The notes under the pieces were generated by a model, which saw nothing but the letters and a program-made list of their open reading frames with translations, had not been told where the DNA came from and made no database searches. From Arenicola marina (Eukaryota; Annelida; Polychaeta; Arenicolidae), in NCBI GenBank assembly GCA_964019135.1, contig OZ025248.1, forward strand, positions 47,795,670 through 47,859,669: a stretch of 64,000 nucleotides of DNA. The letters are read 5' to 3'. The first letter of the stretch is position 1. Every line of letters starts with the position of its first letter. The translations under genes and the position numbers were made by a program. Below, piece by piece: positions 1-64,000 of this stretch.

Positions 1-2024
1 TGGACGATGTGGCGGATGAACTCTCCCTCGGCGCTGTACAACGTCACCCCGCCGTAGGCCTGGTCGGCCACGACGATGTCGTCTTGGCTGGTGACGCTCA
101 CTCCCTGCGGCCGCATCAAACCGCCGCCGCCCACCACGTCGGCGCTGAAGCCCAACAGCTCCGTGCCCTGGCGGTCGAAGATCTTGACGCAGTTGTTCTC
201 GGTGTCCGAGACGACGATGCGGTCGCGGTGGTCGATGGCGACGTAGGACGGGGTCATTAGCTGGCCGCGGTCTCGGCCGCGCGGCGCGAACTCACACACG
301 CGCAGACCGGTGGGCAGGTGGATGCTGATCTGGTAGCGCCGGTCGCCGCAGTCCGTGATGACGAACTCGCCGGAGCGCATGACGGCCACTCCGCAGGGCT
401 TGTGGAACATGCGCCGCCACACGGGCGAGCTGGGGTACTGCGGGTCGAGGATCTTGACGCAGCTGTCGCCGTGGTCCGTGACGATGACCGAGGTGGCGCT
501 GCCGTTCATCGCTACGCCCCAGGGCTTGTTGATGACGTTGGAGTAGGTGAGGAGGGCCCTGTACGACCCGTCGGCGCGGTCCACGAGGTGCAGCTTGTTA
601 CCTCTGTGGCTGCACTCTGCCGCTATGATCTCGCCGTCCGGCCTGAACGTGACGTCGGTGATGCCGCTCAGGTCCCGATTTGCCCATAGGAGGGTGTAGG
701 GGCCGCCAGGAGAGGCGTTGGTGTCGGCGTCGGCGTCGGCGACAGCGAAAGCAGCATCGGGATTAGAGTCTGCGTCGGAGTCGACGTCGTTCGTTGTGAC
801 GTCATCAGTGCTAGCGGTAACGACGCCGTCGCTCACTTCGAACACCTCATCTTGGTCGCCCTGCTCGGCGTCGCTGAAGACCACTGGGCTCGCCGGCGGT
901 GACGGCGGTAGGGCTGCCGTCATGGCCGCCGCCTCCTCGTGCACCAAGGTCCCCAGCGCCGGCTCAGCCTCGCACGCCTCAAACCGGCTCACCATGGTGA
1001 CTGTGGCCGGGATCTCGTGGACGCCGCCCTCGGCCGCTCTGCGCATGCGCTCCTCGAAGTCGCGCCCGTCAGCCAGGAGCCTGACCGCCTGGCCCGGCAG
1101 CAGGATGTCTTGTGCCTTGTCGTACAGCCCCGACAGGCTCTCCTGGGCCGAGTGCAGGTTCTCCTTGACCTTAGCCAGTTCCTTGGTCGTGTCCCTGTGC
1201 GTGGTGTCCAGTCTCCGGATCGTGTCGGCGGCCTGAGTCTGCACGCTGGCCACCAGCGCCGCCTCCTGCTCCCCGACGCGCCGCCGCGTCTCCTGGAACC
1301 GCTGGTCGTGCTCATCCAGCAGGAGTTCCAGCCGCTGCGTGTGGCGCGCGTTGTGCTGAACCCGCTGTCGGATCTGCTGGAGGAGGCGGTTGATCTGGCG
1401 CCGGCGGTGCTCCAGCGCCCGCTGGAGGTCCTCCATGCGGTGGTCGGCGTGCTGGACCAGGGCGCACACCGTGCACAGCGCCACCTCGCACTCCATGCAG
1501 AAGTAGCGCACGTCCTCCCCGTGCTCCCGACACCCCAGCATATCCAGATCGTCGGCGCCGGCCAGCTCCACGGTGCTGTGCTCCCGAAAGACGCTGCTCC
1601 GCCGGTGCGGCTCCAGACACGCCACGCACAGGTACTTGCAGCACTGCATGCAGTACGCATGCGCGAACGCATCGCGGCTATCGTGGCAACAGACGTCGCA
1701 CGTGGACCCTTTGGCCTTACTTCCGGAAATGTTGATTTTATCCAGGAAGTCCTGGATCTGGGTAACCTTGAAGTCGGTCGGGAAGCTCTCGATGCCGCCC
1801 TGGGGCACGAAGGCCATCTTGCGGCAGGACGGGCAGGGGAAGTTGCTGACGTGCATGATGCGCTGCTGGTTACAGCTGTTGTAGTAATGGCGTAGGCATG
1901 GCAGGCAGAACGTGTGTTGGCATGGCAACACCTTGGGCGACTTGAAGTGGTCGGCGCAAATGGCGCAGCTGACCAGGGCCTCTGCACCCTTCTGGATCTC
2001 GTACGAGTTCTTGCAAGCCGCCAT
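1..2024 (-). CDS. TRIM-NHL RING-type E3 ubiquitin ligase, single exon, 3' end cut by window
   Basis: The minus strand is open from an ATG at 2022-2024 in a strong Kozak context (ACCATGG) to base 1, about 674 codons without a stop or intron. Residues 20-67 form a C3HC4 RING (C20, C23, C35, H37, C40, C43, C64, C67). Two B-box-like zinc clusters follow (about 100-150 and 165-205; the second contains the CREHGEDVRYFCMECE stretch). A charged coiled coil spans about 205-330. A low-complexity Ala/Asp/Ser linker follows, and from about residue 445 there are repeated NHL-type blade motifs (such as PWGVAMNG and MRPQGVSV). Family knowledge: TRIM-NHL proteins (TRIM2/3/32/56/71 group) are cytoplasmic E3 ligases, some binding RNA through the NHL propeller. 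No filamin domain is seen between coiled coil and NHL, which argues against a TRIM2/3/71 orthologue. The lack of introns suggests a retrogene or one of an expanded intronless set. The C-terminus lies left of the window. Confidence 0.9.
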   Translation of the reverse strand, partial: MAACKNSYEIQKGAEALVSCAICADHFKSPKVLPCQHTFCLPCLRHYYNSCNQQRIMHVSNFPCPSCRKMAFVPQGGIESFPTDFKVTQIQDFLDKINISGSKAKGSTCDVCCHDSRDAFAHAYCMQCCKYLCVACLEPHRRSSVFREHSTVELAGADDLDMLGCREHGEDVRYFCMECEVALCTVCALVQHADHRMEDLQRALEHRRRQINRLLQQIRQRVQHNARHTQRLELLLDEHDQRFQETRRRVGEQEAALVASVQTQAADTIRRLDTTHRDTTKELAKVKENLHSAQESLSGLYDKAQDILLPGQAVRLLADGRDFEERMRRAAEGGVHEIPATVTMVSRFEACEAEPALGTLVHEEAAAMTAALPPSPPASPVVFSDAEQGDQDEVFEVSDGVVTASTDDVTTNDVDSDADSNPDAAFAVADADADTNASPGGPYTLLWANRDLSGITDVTFRPDGEIIAAECSHRGNKLHLVDRADGSYRALLTYSNVINKPWGVAMNGSATSVIVTDHGDSCVKILDPQYPSSPVWRRMFHKPCGVAVMRSGEFVITDCGDRRYQISIHLPTGLRVCEFAPRGRDRGQLMTPSYVAIDHRDRIVVSDTENNCVKIFDRQGTELLGFSADVVGGGGLMRPQGVSVTSQDDIVVADQAYGGVTLYSAEGEFIRHIV

Positions 2025-2201
2025 GGTGACGACTGGCGGTCCTTAACCCGCGCGATTTGGCTCTCAGGAAGGTCGCTCGTATCCGATATGATGCCTGCTG
2101 TAGGCGGGGGTCTAAGCCACAACTGGGTTAGCCACGACTGGTGTGTCGCTGGTGAGTTGCGTTTGACGTACACTACAAGTACACTCGCGACAGGACCCAG
2201 G

Positions 2202-2340
2202 CGGTTACCTGACGGTTACCTGACGGTTACCTGACTGTTGCCTGACTGTTACCTGACGGTTACCTGATGGTTACATGACGGTTACTAGACGGTTACCTGT
2301 CGGTTACGTCGATTACCTGACGATTACCTGACGTGGAGTG
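2202..2340. repeat. 11-bp GGTTACCTGAC minisatellite upstream of the TRIM-NHL gene
   Basis: About a dozen degenerate copies of GGTTACCTGAC, with variants such as TGTTACCTGAC and GATTACCTGAC. They lie about 180 bp upstream of the TRIM-NHL start codon, so they fall in its promoter or 5' UTR region. Confidence 0.8.
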
Positions 2341-2932
2341 TGGAAGCAATTGAACCTGGTCACCGCGTGTGAAGTCGTGTTCTCCTCTCTTTATGCTGTA
2401 GGCCGCGGTAAGACCGCCAGGGTCTGAGCCGACTTGTAGCGTTACAATTAATAACCGTAAAGGTGGCGCCCCGCAGCGACAGCTTGTCACATCAAGGGAT
2501 GGCGCGCTCGCTATGCCCTATCCAAATATCCTGGCCATATGGTTTTTGCGGGTTCTACAAACATTGAACCAACCATATATGGGCAAAACCCGTCTCTTAC
2601 AGACGGTTGTCAGTGAAATGTTTTGCTGCCGCCGGCTCTTCCCGGCTGACAGGTACTGCTTTATCCTTCGATCGCCCTGGTGCTGCCCGGCCTGATAAAC
2701 GGTGTGTGTTCGCCCCGCCGGTTACCACGAGAAGTGTCATTGCGCGGCTGTGACCTACGCTGGCTGAGCCCTGCGCGGTCAGGAGACGGTGACGAGCCGA
2801 TCGAGGCCCAGACCGAGGCACACCACCTGGCGGGCGTGGGAGCTAGTCGAGTCTCGGCCCAGCGTATCACCAGTGTGAAGCGATCTCCTGACGGAGGGGG
2901 GCGGGATGGTGGGTCGGCCAGCGGTGGCTCGG

Positions 2933-2964
<32 letters not shown>

Positions 2965-3417
2965 GGGCGGGATGGGACGGCAGTGAATGGGTTGATGAGT
3001 GGGACGGTCGACGCTGACGCTGTCACGGCCGTCAATGACTTCATGAATGGGTGGGCGGCAGATGGGTGTGAACGATTAACTGACTATATTTACGTGTGGT
3101 TCATGCGGCTGCTTGGGCGGCCTTTACACTGGCGACGACCGTGTCAACAACAAAAAAGAAACCGACAAACCGTATCAAAGGCACTTTTTAGGTCAAAGCT
3201 ATGAGCTACGTAACTAAATTATATCACTTTGCTCTGGTAGACGTTGTGTATAAAGTTAGAGATTTAGAGATTCTCCACGACAAAACAACCTATAACCCAG
3301 GCAGGCCGGGGAGACATTGCGATGAGCTATGTGTAGTTATGTAGCTTTACGAGCTAGTGTGGCCGATAGATAGTATTAGGTTAATTAGGTTAATTCACAC
3401 CCCCCCCCCTCCCTTAC
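2341..3417. other. Non-coding stretch with a (GGCT)n microsatellite
   Basis: No exon with splice sites and recognisable protein was found. The short open frames here have no family resemblance. A GGCT tetranucleotide run lies at about 2932-2968, followed by GGGCGGG. The ATM exons expected upstream of 7258 are not seen here on either strand. Confidence 0.5.
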
Positions 3418-3419
3418 AG

Positions 3420-3660
3420 GGGCCCGTGCGATAGCTCAGTGGGCTAGAGCGCTCGCCTAGAGTGCTCTGGCCGCCTGAGAGCCTAACGACACGTGGATCG
3501 GTGGTTCGAGCCCCGCTGTGGCCATGTCTGTGTGGTCGCAGGGTAAAGATCCCATGTGTAGGGGGTTGCCCCGGGGACATGGCTCCACTCTCCCTTCCTT
3601 CTCCCATTGACGCGATATGACCAAAAGTGGTTAAAGCGTCCTGAATAACCAACCAACCAA
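3420..3660 (+). mobile_element. tRNA-derived SINE, family 1, near-complete copy
   Basis: The head has a polymerase III box A-like TAGCTCAGTGGGCTAGAGCG and a box B GGTTCGAGCCCC, followed by a tRNA-unrelated body (GGCCATGTCTGTGTGGTCGC, then CTTCTCCCATTGACGCGATA) and an (AACC)n tail. The same order of blocks recurs at 23464-23700 and, decayed, at 26178-26432, which shows a dispersed element rather than a tRNA gene. There is no foldable full cloverleaf. Confidence 0.85.
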
Positions 3661-4789
3661 CCCCCTCCCTTACACACTAAATCTAACTGCAGATAATAGT
3701 AATTCATTACTCCCCCCCCCCCCGCTCAACCGTCGAATCAAAGGACACGTTTTACAGCGGTGAAACCTACTTTTTAAATGAAACGGCTTCAAGGGTTAAA
3801 ACTGTTATGTCCAAAAACAAACAAAAATTGCTGACATGCCTCTTTACTTCTCTCTTTAGATGCTTAGTCAGATTTTTTGGTTTGTGGCGTGTAAATATTT
3901 TTATACATGACCCAGCTAATTCCTTTCCAGACAGACCGTTTAATTGATTGGTCAGCGTTGTCTAAAGTTAAGGTGGTTGTCAAATGATTTATCGGCCAGC
4001 AGTAATACTCCTGCATGGTATTCCTCGCATGGTCTGTAACAGATCATTACCTTAGCGATAGCAATAACACGTGATCCCAAGCCACAGATCGTGAAGACGA
4101 TGTTCGGTGAAAAAAACTGCCTTGCTCAGCGTAAAGTAAAATTTACACCGGAAAGGATACTTCAAGTCAACAATGTATATTCCTGTCTGATTTACAAATA
4201 TGCCCAGTGGCATACGCCCAAGCGCACATGTGTTGGCATCTGTTATGTACGAAACTGTGCACGTTACTTGCCGACCAGGGTGCGTGTAAACCGCCATGGT
4301 CTTCGTGCATGCGTGCATCTCATACTCGCTCTATTACTCAGTATTACTTGTTATTTTCTGTGAAGGGTGATGCTTTTATTTCACCTAACACAGATGTGAC
4401 TGGTAATGTACAATTCAGTCGGCCGTGTGATGGGATAAGTGTCACACCGAGGGTAAGAAGGGGTGGGGTGGGGTACCTTGTAAACGGTATTTCGTCGCTC
4501 TCTTCAATAACATAGTGTCTGATGCGTCAAGTTTCTTATGCAGCACGTCACAAAAACATCGGATCAAAACATCAAAAAACCATTAGTATATCACCTAAAA
4601 GAATAGGTATGGATACTTAATTAAATATATCTGATACCCAGATACTCAGATGCTCAGGTGTCTCTAATGCTCAAGTATCTCAGATACCTAGATATCTCAG
4701 TTACTCAGATATATCGATGTTGTAACCCTGATGCTTAGCGGTAGCTGCCCTGGTCCCTGGTAGCTTGCCTCTGGTTGCCGGGTCTCTAG
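3661..4789. other. Non-coding stretch, no gene seen
   Basis: A/T-richer DNA with a C homopolymer near 3713 and a degenerate array of about 10 bp made of AGATAC/CTCAG blocks at about 4630-4715. No exon with splice sites and family resemblance was found. Confidence 0.5.
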
Positions 4790-4945
4790 TTGGGAGCCTT
4801 CCTAGCTCAGTTGGCTAACAGCTTTCATATTACATGTTTCATATCAACTCCATCTCATTGTCTCGGGAGGTTTCCTCGCCCAATTTATATGCCCAAAGCT
4901 GGCCTAAAAAGCCAATATATTTTCCATGCATTGTCTAGGGGTAGC
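4790..4945 (+). mobile_element. tRNA-derived SINE, family 2, degenerate copy
   Basis: It begins with a box A-like CTAGCTCAGTTGGCTAACAG. A body follows with CATGTTTCATATCAACTCCA, CGGGAGGTTTCCTCGCC and CCAAAGCTGGCCTAAA. The same ordered blocks occur at 6985-7200 and, inverted, at 24960-25090, which defines a second SINE family with a body different from family 1. Confidence 0.65.
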
Positions 4946-5260
4946 GCACTGGCTTCCAGAGCGACATTTATAGCAGTAATGAAAGCTACATGGGCGAAGG
5001 TCCCACTAGGATACAGTCTTGGCATTCCTCATCGAAAAGTGGATTAAAATGGCCCCTTGGAGCTCTCAAATGAGAATAGGACCACTAGTCAGGAGGATTA
5101 ATGGTAAAAAGGGTCTATACCCAGGTTATCATACACGAGAAATCTATTGGAATGGTTAGCTAAGTGATTTGACTAGTATTTGAAGATATCGGTAGAGTCG
5201 GTAGATATTCACGCGAAAGCAGAAGTGCACAGTGGCTTAGCAGTAATGATCTCCGGCTGT

Positions 5261-6690
5261 GCTCTCCGGGGCAGACACAGTGCATGCGCTCTCAGGGGCA
5301 GACACAGTGCATGCGCTCTCCGGGGCAGACACAGTGCATGCGCTCTCCGGGGCAGACACAGTGCATGCGCTTTCCGGGGCAGACACAGTGCATGCGCTCT
5401 CCGGGGCAGACACAGTGCATGCGCTTTCCGGGGCAGACACAGTGCATGCGCTCTCCGGGGCAGACACAGTGCATGCGCTCTCCGGGGCAGACACAGTGCA
5501 TGCGCTCTCCGGGGCAGACACAGTGCATGCGCTCTCCGGGGCAGACACAGTGCATGCGCTTTCCGGGGCAGACACAGTGCATGCGCTCTCCGGGGCAGAC
5601 ACAGTGCATGCGCTCTCCGGGGCAGACACAGTGCATGCGCTCTCCGGGGCAGACACAGTGCATGCGCTCTCCGGGGCAGACACAGTGCATGCGCTTTCCG
5701 GGGCAGACACAGTGCATGCGCTCTCCGGGGCAGACACAGTGCATGCGCTCTCCGGGGCAGACACAGTGCATGCGCTCTCCGGGGCAGACACAGTGCATGC
5801 GCTCTCCGGGGCAGACACAGTGCAGGCGCTTTCCGGGGCAGACACAGTGCATGCGCTTTCCGGGGCAGACACAGTGCATGCGCTCTCCGGGGCAGACACA
5901 GTGCATGCGCTTTCCGGGGCAGACACAGTGCATGCGCTCTCCGGGGCAGACACAGTGCATGCGCTCTCCGGGGCAGACACAGTGCATGCGCTTTCCGGGG
6001 CAGACACAGTGCATGCGCTCTCCGGGGCAGACACAGTGCATGCGCTTTCCGGGGCAGACACAGTGCATGCGCTCTCCGGGGCAGACACAGTGCATGCGCT
6101 CTCCGGGGCAGACACAGTGCATGCGCTCTCCGGGGCAGACACAGTGCATGCGCTTTCCGGGGCAGACACAGTGCATGCGCTCTCCGGGGCAGACACAGTG
6201 CATGCGCTCTCCGGGGCAGACACAGTGCATGCGCTCTCCGGGGCAGACACAGTGCATGCGCTCTCCGGGGCAGACACAGTGCATGCGCTCTCCGGGGCAG
6301 ACACAGTGCATGCGCTCTCCGGGGCAGACACAGTGCATGCGCTCTCCGGGGCAGACACCGTGCATGCGCTTTCCGGGGCAGACACAGTGCATGCGCTCTC
6401 CGGGGCAGACACAGTGCATGCGCTTTCCGGGGCAGACACAGTGCATGCGCTTTCCGGGGTAGACACAGTGCATGCGCTCTCAGGGGCAGACACAGTGCAT
6501 GCGCTCTCCGGGGCAGACACAGTGCATGCGCTTTCCGGGGCAGACACAGTGCATGCGCTTTCCGGGGCAGACACAGTGCATGCGCTCTCCGGGGCAGACA
6601 CAGTGCATGCGCTCTCCGGGGCAGACACAGTGCATGCGCTCTCCGGGGCAGACACAGTGCATGCGCTCTCCGGGGCAGACACAGTGCATG
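5261..6690. repeat. 27-bp minisatellite, about 53 units, open in all frames
   Basis: A very homogeneous array whose unit contains CGGGGCAGACACAG and GTGCATGCGC. The only common variants are CTCTCC/CTTTCC. As 27 is a multiple of three and no frame of the unit has a stop, both strands show long artificial open frames (Ala-Cys-Ala-Leu-Arg-Gly type and others) that are not genes. It lies about 570 bp upstream of the first ATM exon in the window and shows no match to that exon's acceptor. Confidence 0.97.
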
Positions 6691-6899
6691 ACATAGGCAA
6701 GACAACAGTCCTAAAAGTTTCCCAGAAAGGAGGCCACTAACGCCATTATTGTACTACTGTACCTCGAATGTCCCATGTTAATTACCTTCATGCGTGTTTA
6801 GAGCGAGGGGGGGGGGGGGGTCGGAGGGGGCGGGTGAGATAATTCGTCACCAATGATTGAATAGTGGGGAGGGTGGTTAGTCAGCTTCAGGCATGACTT

Positions 6900-6990
6900 G
6901 CACAGCGGACTGTGACTTCTCGTGCTCCGACTCAATCCTGCCGCGCTAACTCACTGAGCTATCGGGGCGACCCTACGTCTCCCTCGTTCA
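6900..6990 (-). mobile_element. Fragment of tRNA-derived SINE head, inverted
   Basis: The minus strand reads GGTCGCCCCGATAGCTCAGT followed by GAGTTAGCGC, a classic tRNA D-arm/box A. Box B is poorly preserved. It abuts the family 2 element on the opposite strand. Confidence 0.5.
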
Positions 6991-7200
6991 CCCCATTATA
7001 CAGGCCGAGCTGATCGTTGTAACCGCGGTCGTGGGTTCGAGCCTCGGCACCTGCATCCGTGGCATGTTTCATCCAACACCATTGCATTATTAACTCCGGA
7101 GCTTTCTTTGCCAAATTTAGTCTTCATGTGCACCAAAGCGGCCTAAACCACCAAACTTTGTCGATTTCATTTCTGCCTAATGTCTTTCACGAAGTACTGT
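6985..7200 (+). mobile_element. tRNA-derived SINE, family 2
   Basis: Box B GGTTCGAGCCTCGG at about 7034 is followed by CATGTTTCATCCAACACC, CCGGAGCTTTCTTTGCCAAA and CCAAAGCGGCCTAAACCACC, colinear with the copy at 4790-4945. It lies about 60 bp upstream of the ATM acceptor at 7257. Confidence 0.65.
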
Positions 7201-7257
7201 ACAACCTTCAAGCAGACGCGCTAACTGTTTGTCGGGTAACGATCCTGTCTCTTGCAG

Positions 7258-44623
<37,366 letters not shown>

Positions 44624-45216
44624 CCTCACACATGTAATATCCTATATAAGACTTCCTGTGTTAGCTGCAGACACAATGGCGCAATGGATCACATGGTTGA
44701 CATAGAACATTGACCGGAAGAGGCATAGCAAATAAGGCCAGAGAGATGGCTTGTTAGTTCCCGGTGCTAGTCTTTGTTTTGAGATCTCAGTAGATTTTAT
44801 ATTGTCCGATACCTGGTTTTGTGTGCCTACTCCGTGAAACTGACAATCCGTGAAACAGTTGTCATTTTCCCTTTATCGCCAAATCGCGCACGTTTCTGCA
44901 TTTACCACGAGTCTAGTTAACTTGTTGAGTACATGTGTAAGATCGATACGTACGGCGTACAGTGTGTACAGACAGTACAGTTACGTTGTTTCTATCCACC
45001 TGTCCGTGTTAAATAGTGTGATATGAAGGATATGCTTAAGTTTGTCGGATCAAAACTAGGTACAGATTACTTACGCCTTTTTACAATTATACTTGTGATT
45101 TGATAGAACCGTGCCAATTTAAGTACTACGCTCCAGGGCAATGCATACGGATCTGCTGGTGTTTACACGATTACTTAAGTGGTTTACGTATGCTAAACCA
45201 TGTACAAATGAAGAGA

Positions 45217-45222
45217 AATAAA
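45217..45222 (+). promoter_or_regulatory. Candidate ATM polyadenylation signal AATAAA
   Basis: AATAAA about 595 bp after the ATM stop codon; a second copy is at 45300-45305. Chosen by motif and position only. Confidence 0.4.
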
Positions 45223-45459
45223 CGACAACAATGTTCAGACTTAACGTTTCTCATCCATCGAAAAGTCTTGGTACAATAATGGACACAATACAGGTACTTA
45301 ATAAACAACGAACATATAAATTAAAAAGCGTATAAGTACATAGATCTATTTTATATCAGTATGTAATGGTACAATGACTACTCGCTAAAGAGATTTGTAA
45401 AAAACATTTTTCCCTAATAGCTACTGGTATTTGAGGATTTTGTTTTGCCTGCTCTATTG

Positions 45460-45465
45460 TTTATT
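45460..45465 (-). promoter_or_regulatory. Candidate ABCB polyadenylation signal AATAAA (minus strand)
   Basis: The only clear minus-strand AATAAA noticed between the ABCB stop and the ATM signals. Motif and position only. Confidence 0.3.
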
Positions 45466-46092
45466 TGGTTTGTCCAACAACAGAGCCAAATGACAATATT
45501 GTAAACCTGCAGACGACTGACATTAATTCATACCAGGAGTATGTCTATTACATGCACTCCTGCGGCTGTATCGGACTACATTATACCTCCGGAACAGCTG
45601 CAGATCTACGTATTCATAATTTGTTTTATGGTAATGAAATATATAATATCCACAAACCGATGTCCACAAGTACAATTATAATTACACCGTACGGGTTCTT
45701 AATTAATTGTTCTTGCCTATTCCTGGTTATTCTAGTCTCCGTTCTGTTACTCCGTGTCAGAGACCGGGTTCTTCTTAGTCGACGTACCGAACGCCGCAAG
45801 GTTCTCATCACGTATCAGTCTCGCCCATAATTCTATGCAGCCACTTACACCCAGAAACATCTTCCATACGTTTTCGTCTACAATACAAATCTCTCTTCCA
45901 ATGGGGGAGGGCGTCTCCAAAAAGCTACCCCTCCTCAATATCTTACTTAGCTACCAAAATCACACAGTATAACCGACATCCAGACGTTGTTGTTAATATT
46001 ATACACGTGTCTTTGTGTTTGCAATTGTAAGTCCCACACGGTCGCGGCCGGTTCTTTCCGCATCAATTGTAATAATTACAAATCCCCAAGAA

Positions 46093-64000
<17,908 letters not shown>

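Larger units (their letters stand above)
44624..46092. other. Convergent 3' flanks of ATM (+) and ABCB (-)
   Basis: No additional gene seen. Plus-strand AATAAA occurs at 45217-45222 and at 45300-45305, plausible ATM polyadenylation signals. A minus-strand AATAAA (plus TTTATT) at 45460-45465 could serve ABCB, about 630 bp past its stop. Confidence 0.5.

Noticed and set aside
939..1895. Plus-strand 318-codon open frame
   Set aside because: Antisense shadow of the TRIM-NHL coding sequence.
989..2173. Minus-strand 394-codon open frame overlapping the TRIM-NHL gene
   Set aside because: Different frame from the RING/B-box reading; Arg/Ser-rich composition of a GC-rich shadow and no family match.
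2680..3204. Plus-strand 174-codon open frame
   Set aside because: Runs through a GGCT microsatellite, with no domain or splice context.
3420..3500. tRNA gene
   Set aside because: Boxes A and B are present, but spacing and arms do not fold to a cloverleaf, and the same body and tail recur elsewhere, so it is a SINE.
5209..6740. Open frames of about 390-500 codons in multiple frames of both strands
   Set aside because: A 27-bp repeat with no stop in any frame; the multi-frame openness itself shows there is no coding selection.

Overview
This is a eukaryotic (metazoan) genomic window with intron-rich genes, canonical GT-AG splice sites, tRNA-derived SINEs and an extreme load of tandem repeats. 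The coding sequences are animal-type: a TRIM-NHL RING protein, the C-terminal half of ATM kinase, and the C-terminal two thirds of an ABCB1-like P-glycoprotein. Compact exons, a large intronless TRIM-NHL gene and, above all, minisatellites that copy exon-intron junctions suggest an invertebrate deuterostome. A lancelet (Branchiostoma or relative) is my best guess, because splice-junction minisatellites have been reported at the amphioxus Adh locus (recalled, not checked here). The species is an inference.

Layout. 1-2024 (minus): single-exon TRIM-NHL gene, running off the left edge. 2025-7257: no coding exon seen; SINEs, a 27-bp minisatellite and simple repeats. 7258-44623 (plus): 28 consecutive exons of ATM whose phases all join (4611 nt, 1536 residues plus stop), covering part of the helical solenoid, FAT, PI3K-like kinase and FATC. 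44624-46092: convergent 3' flanks. 46093-64000 (minus): 16 exons of an ABCB1-type full transporter, from the Q-loop of NBD1 through the linker, the second membrane domain and NBD2 to the stop; the 5' part lies beyond the right edge.

Tandem arrays fill roughly 29 kb, about 45% of the window. Almost all the very long open frames here are by-products of repeats whose unit length is a multiple of three and which lack stops; they are not genes. In at least eight introns the repeat monomer is a copy of the adjoining exon end plus its 5' splice site, or of the 3' splice site plus exon start. This affects both ATM (exons w2, w5, w10, w19, w21, w22, w23) and ABCB (exon w3). One intron (41321-41960) consists of nothing but a donor-derived array followed by an acceptor-derived array. 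One acceptor-side array (39037-40523) is open in the reading frame of the following exon for about 55 units.

The genes have no evident operon-like relation. ATM (DNA double-strand-break kinase) and ABCB (drug/lipid efflux pump) are convergent neighbours. The TRIM-NHL gene is antisense to ATM and probably nested in an ATM intron, since the first half of ATM is not found between it and the first ATM exon. The most notable biology is the splice-junction minisatellites: hundreds of decoy splice sites sitting next to real ones in an essential kinase gene.
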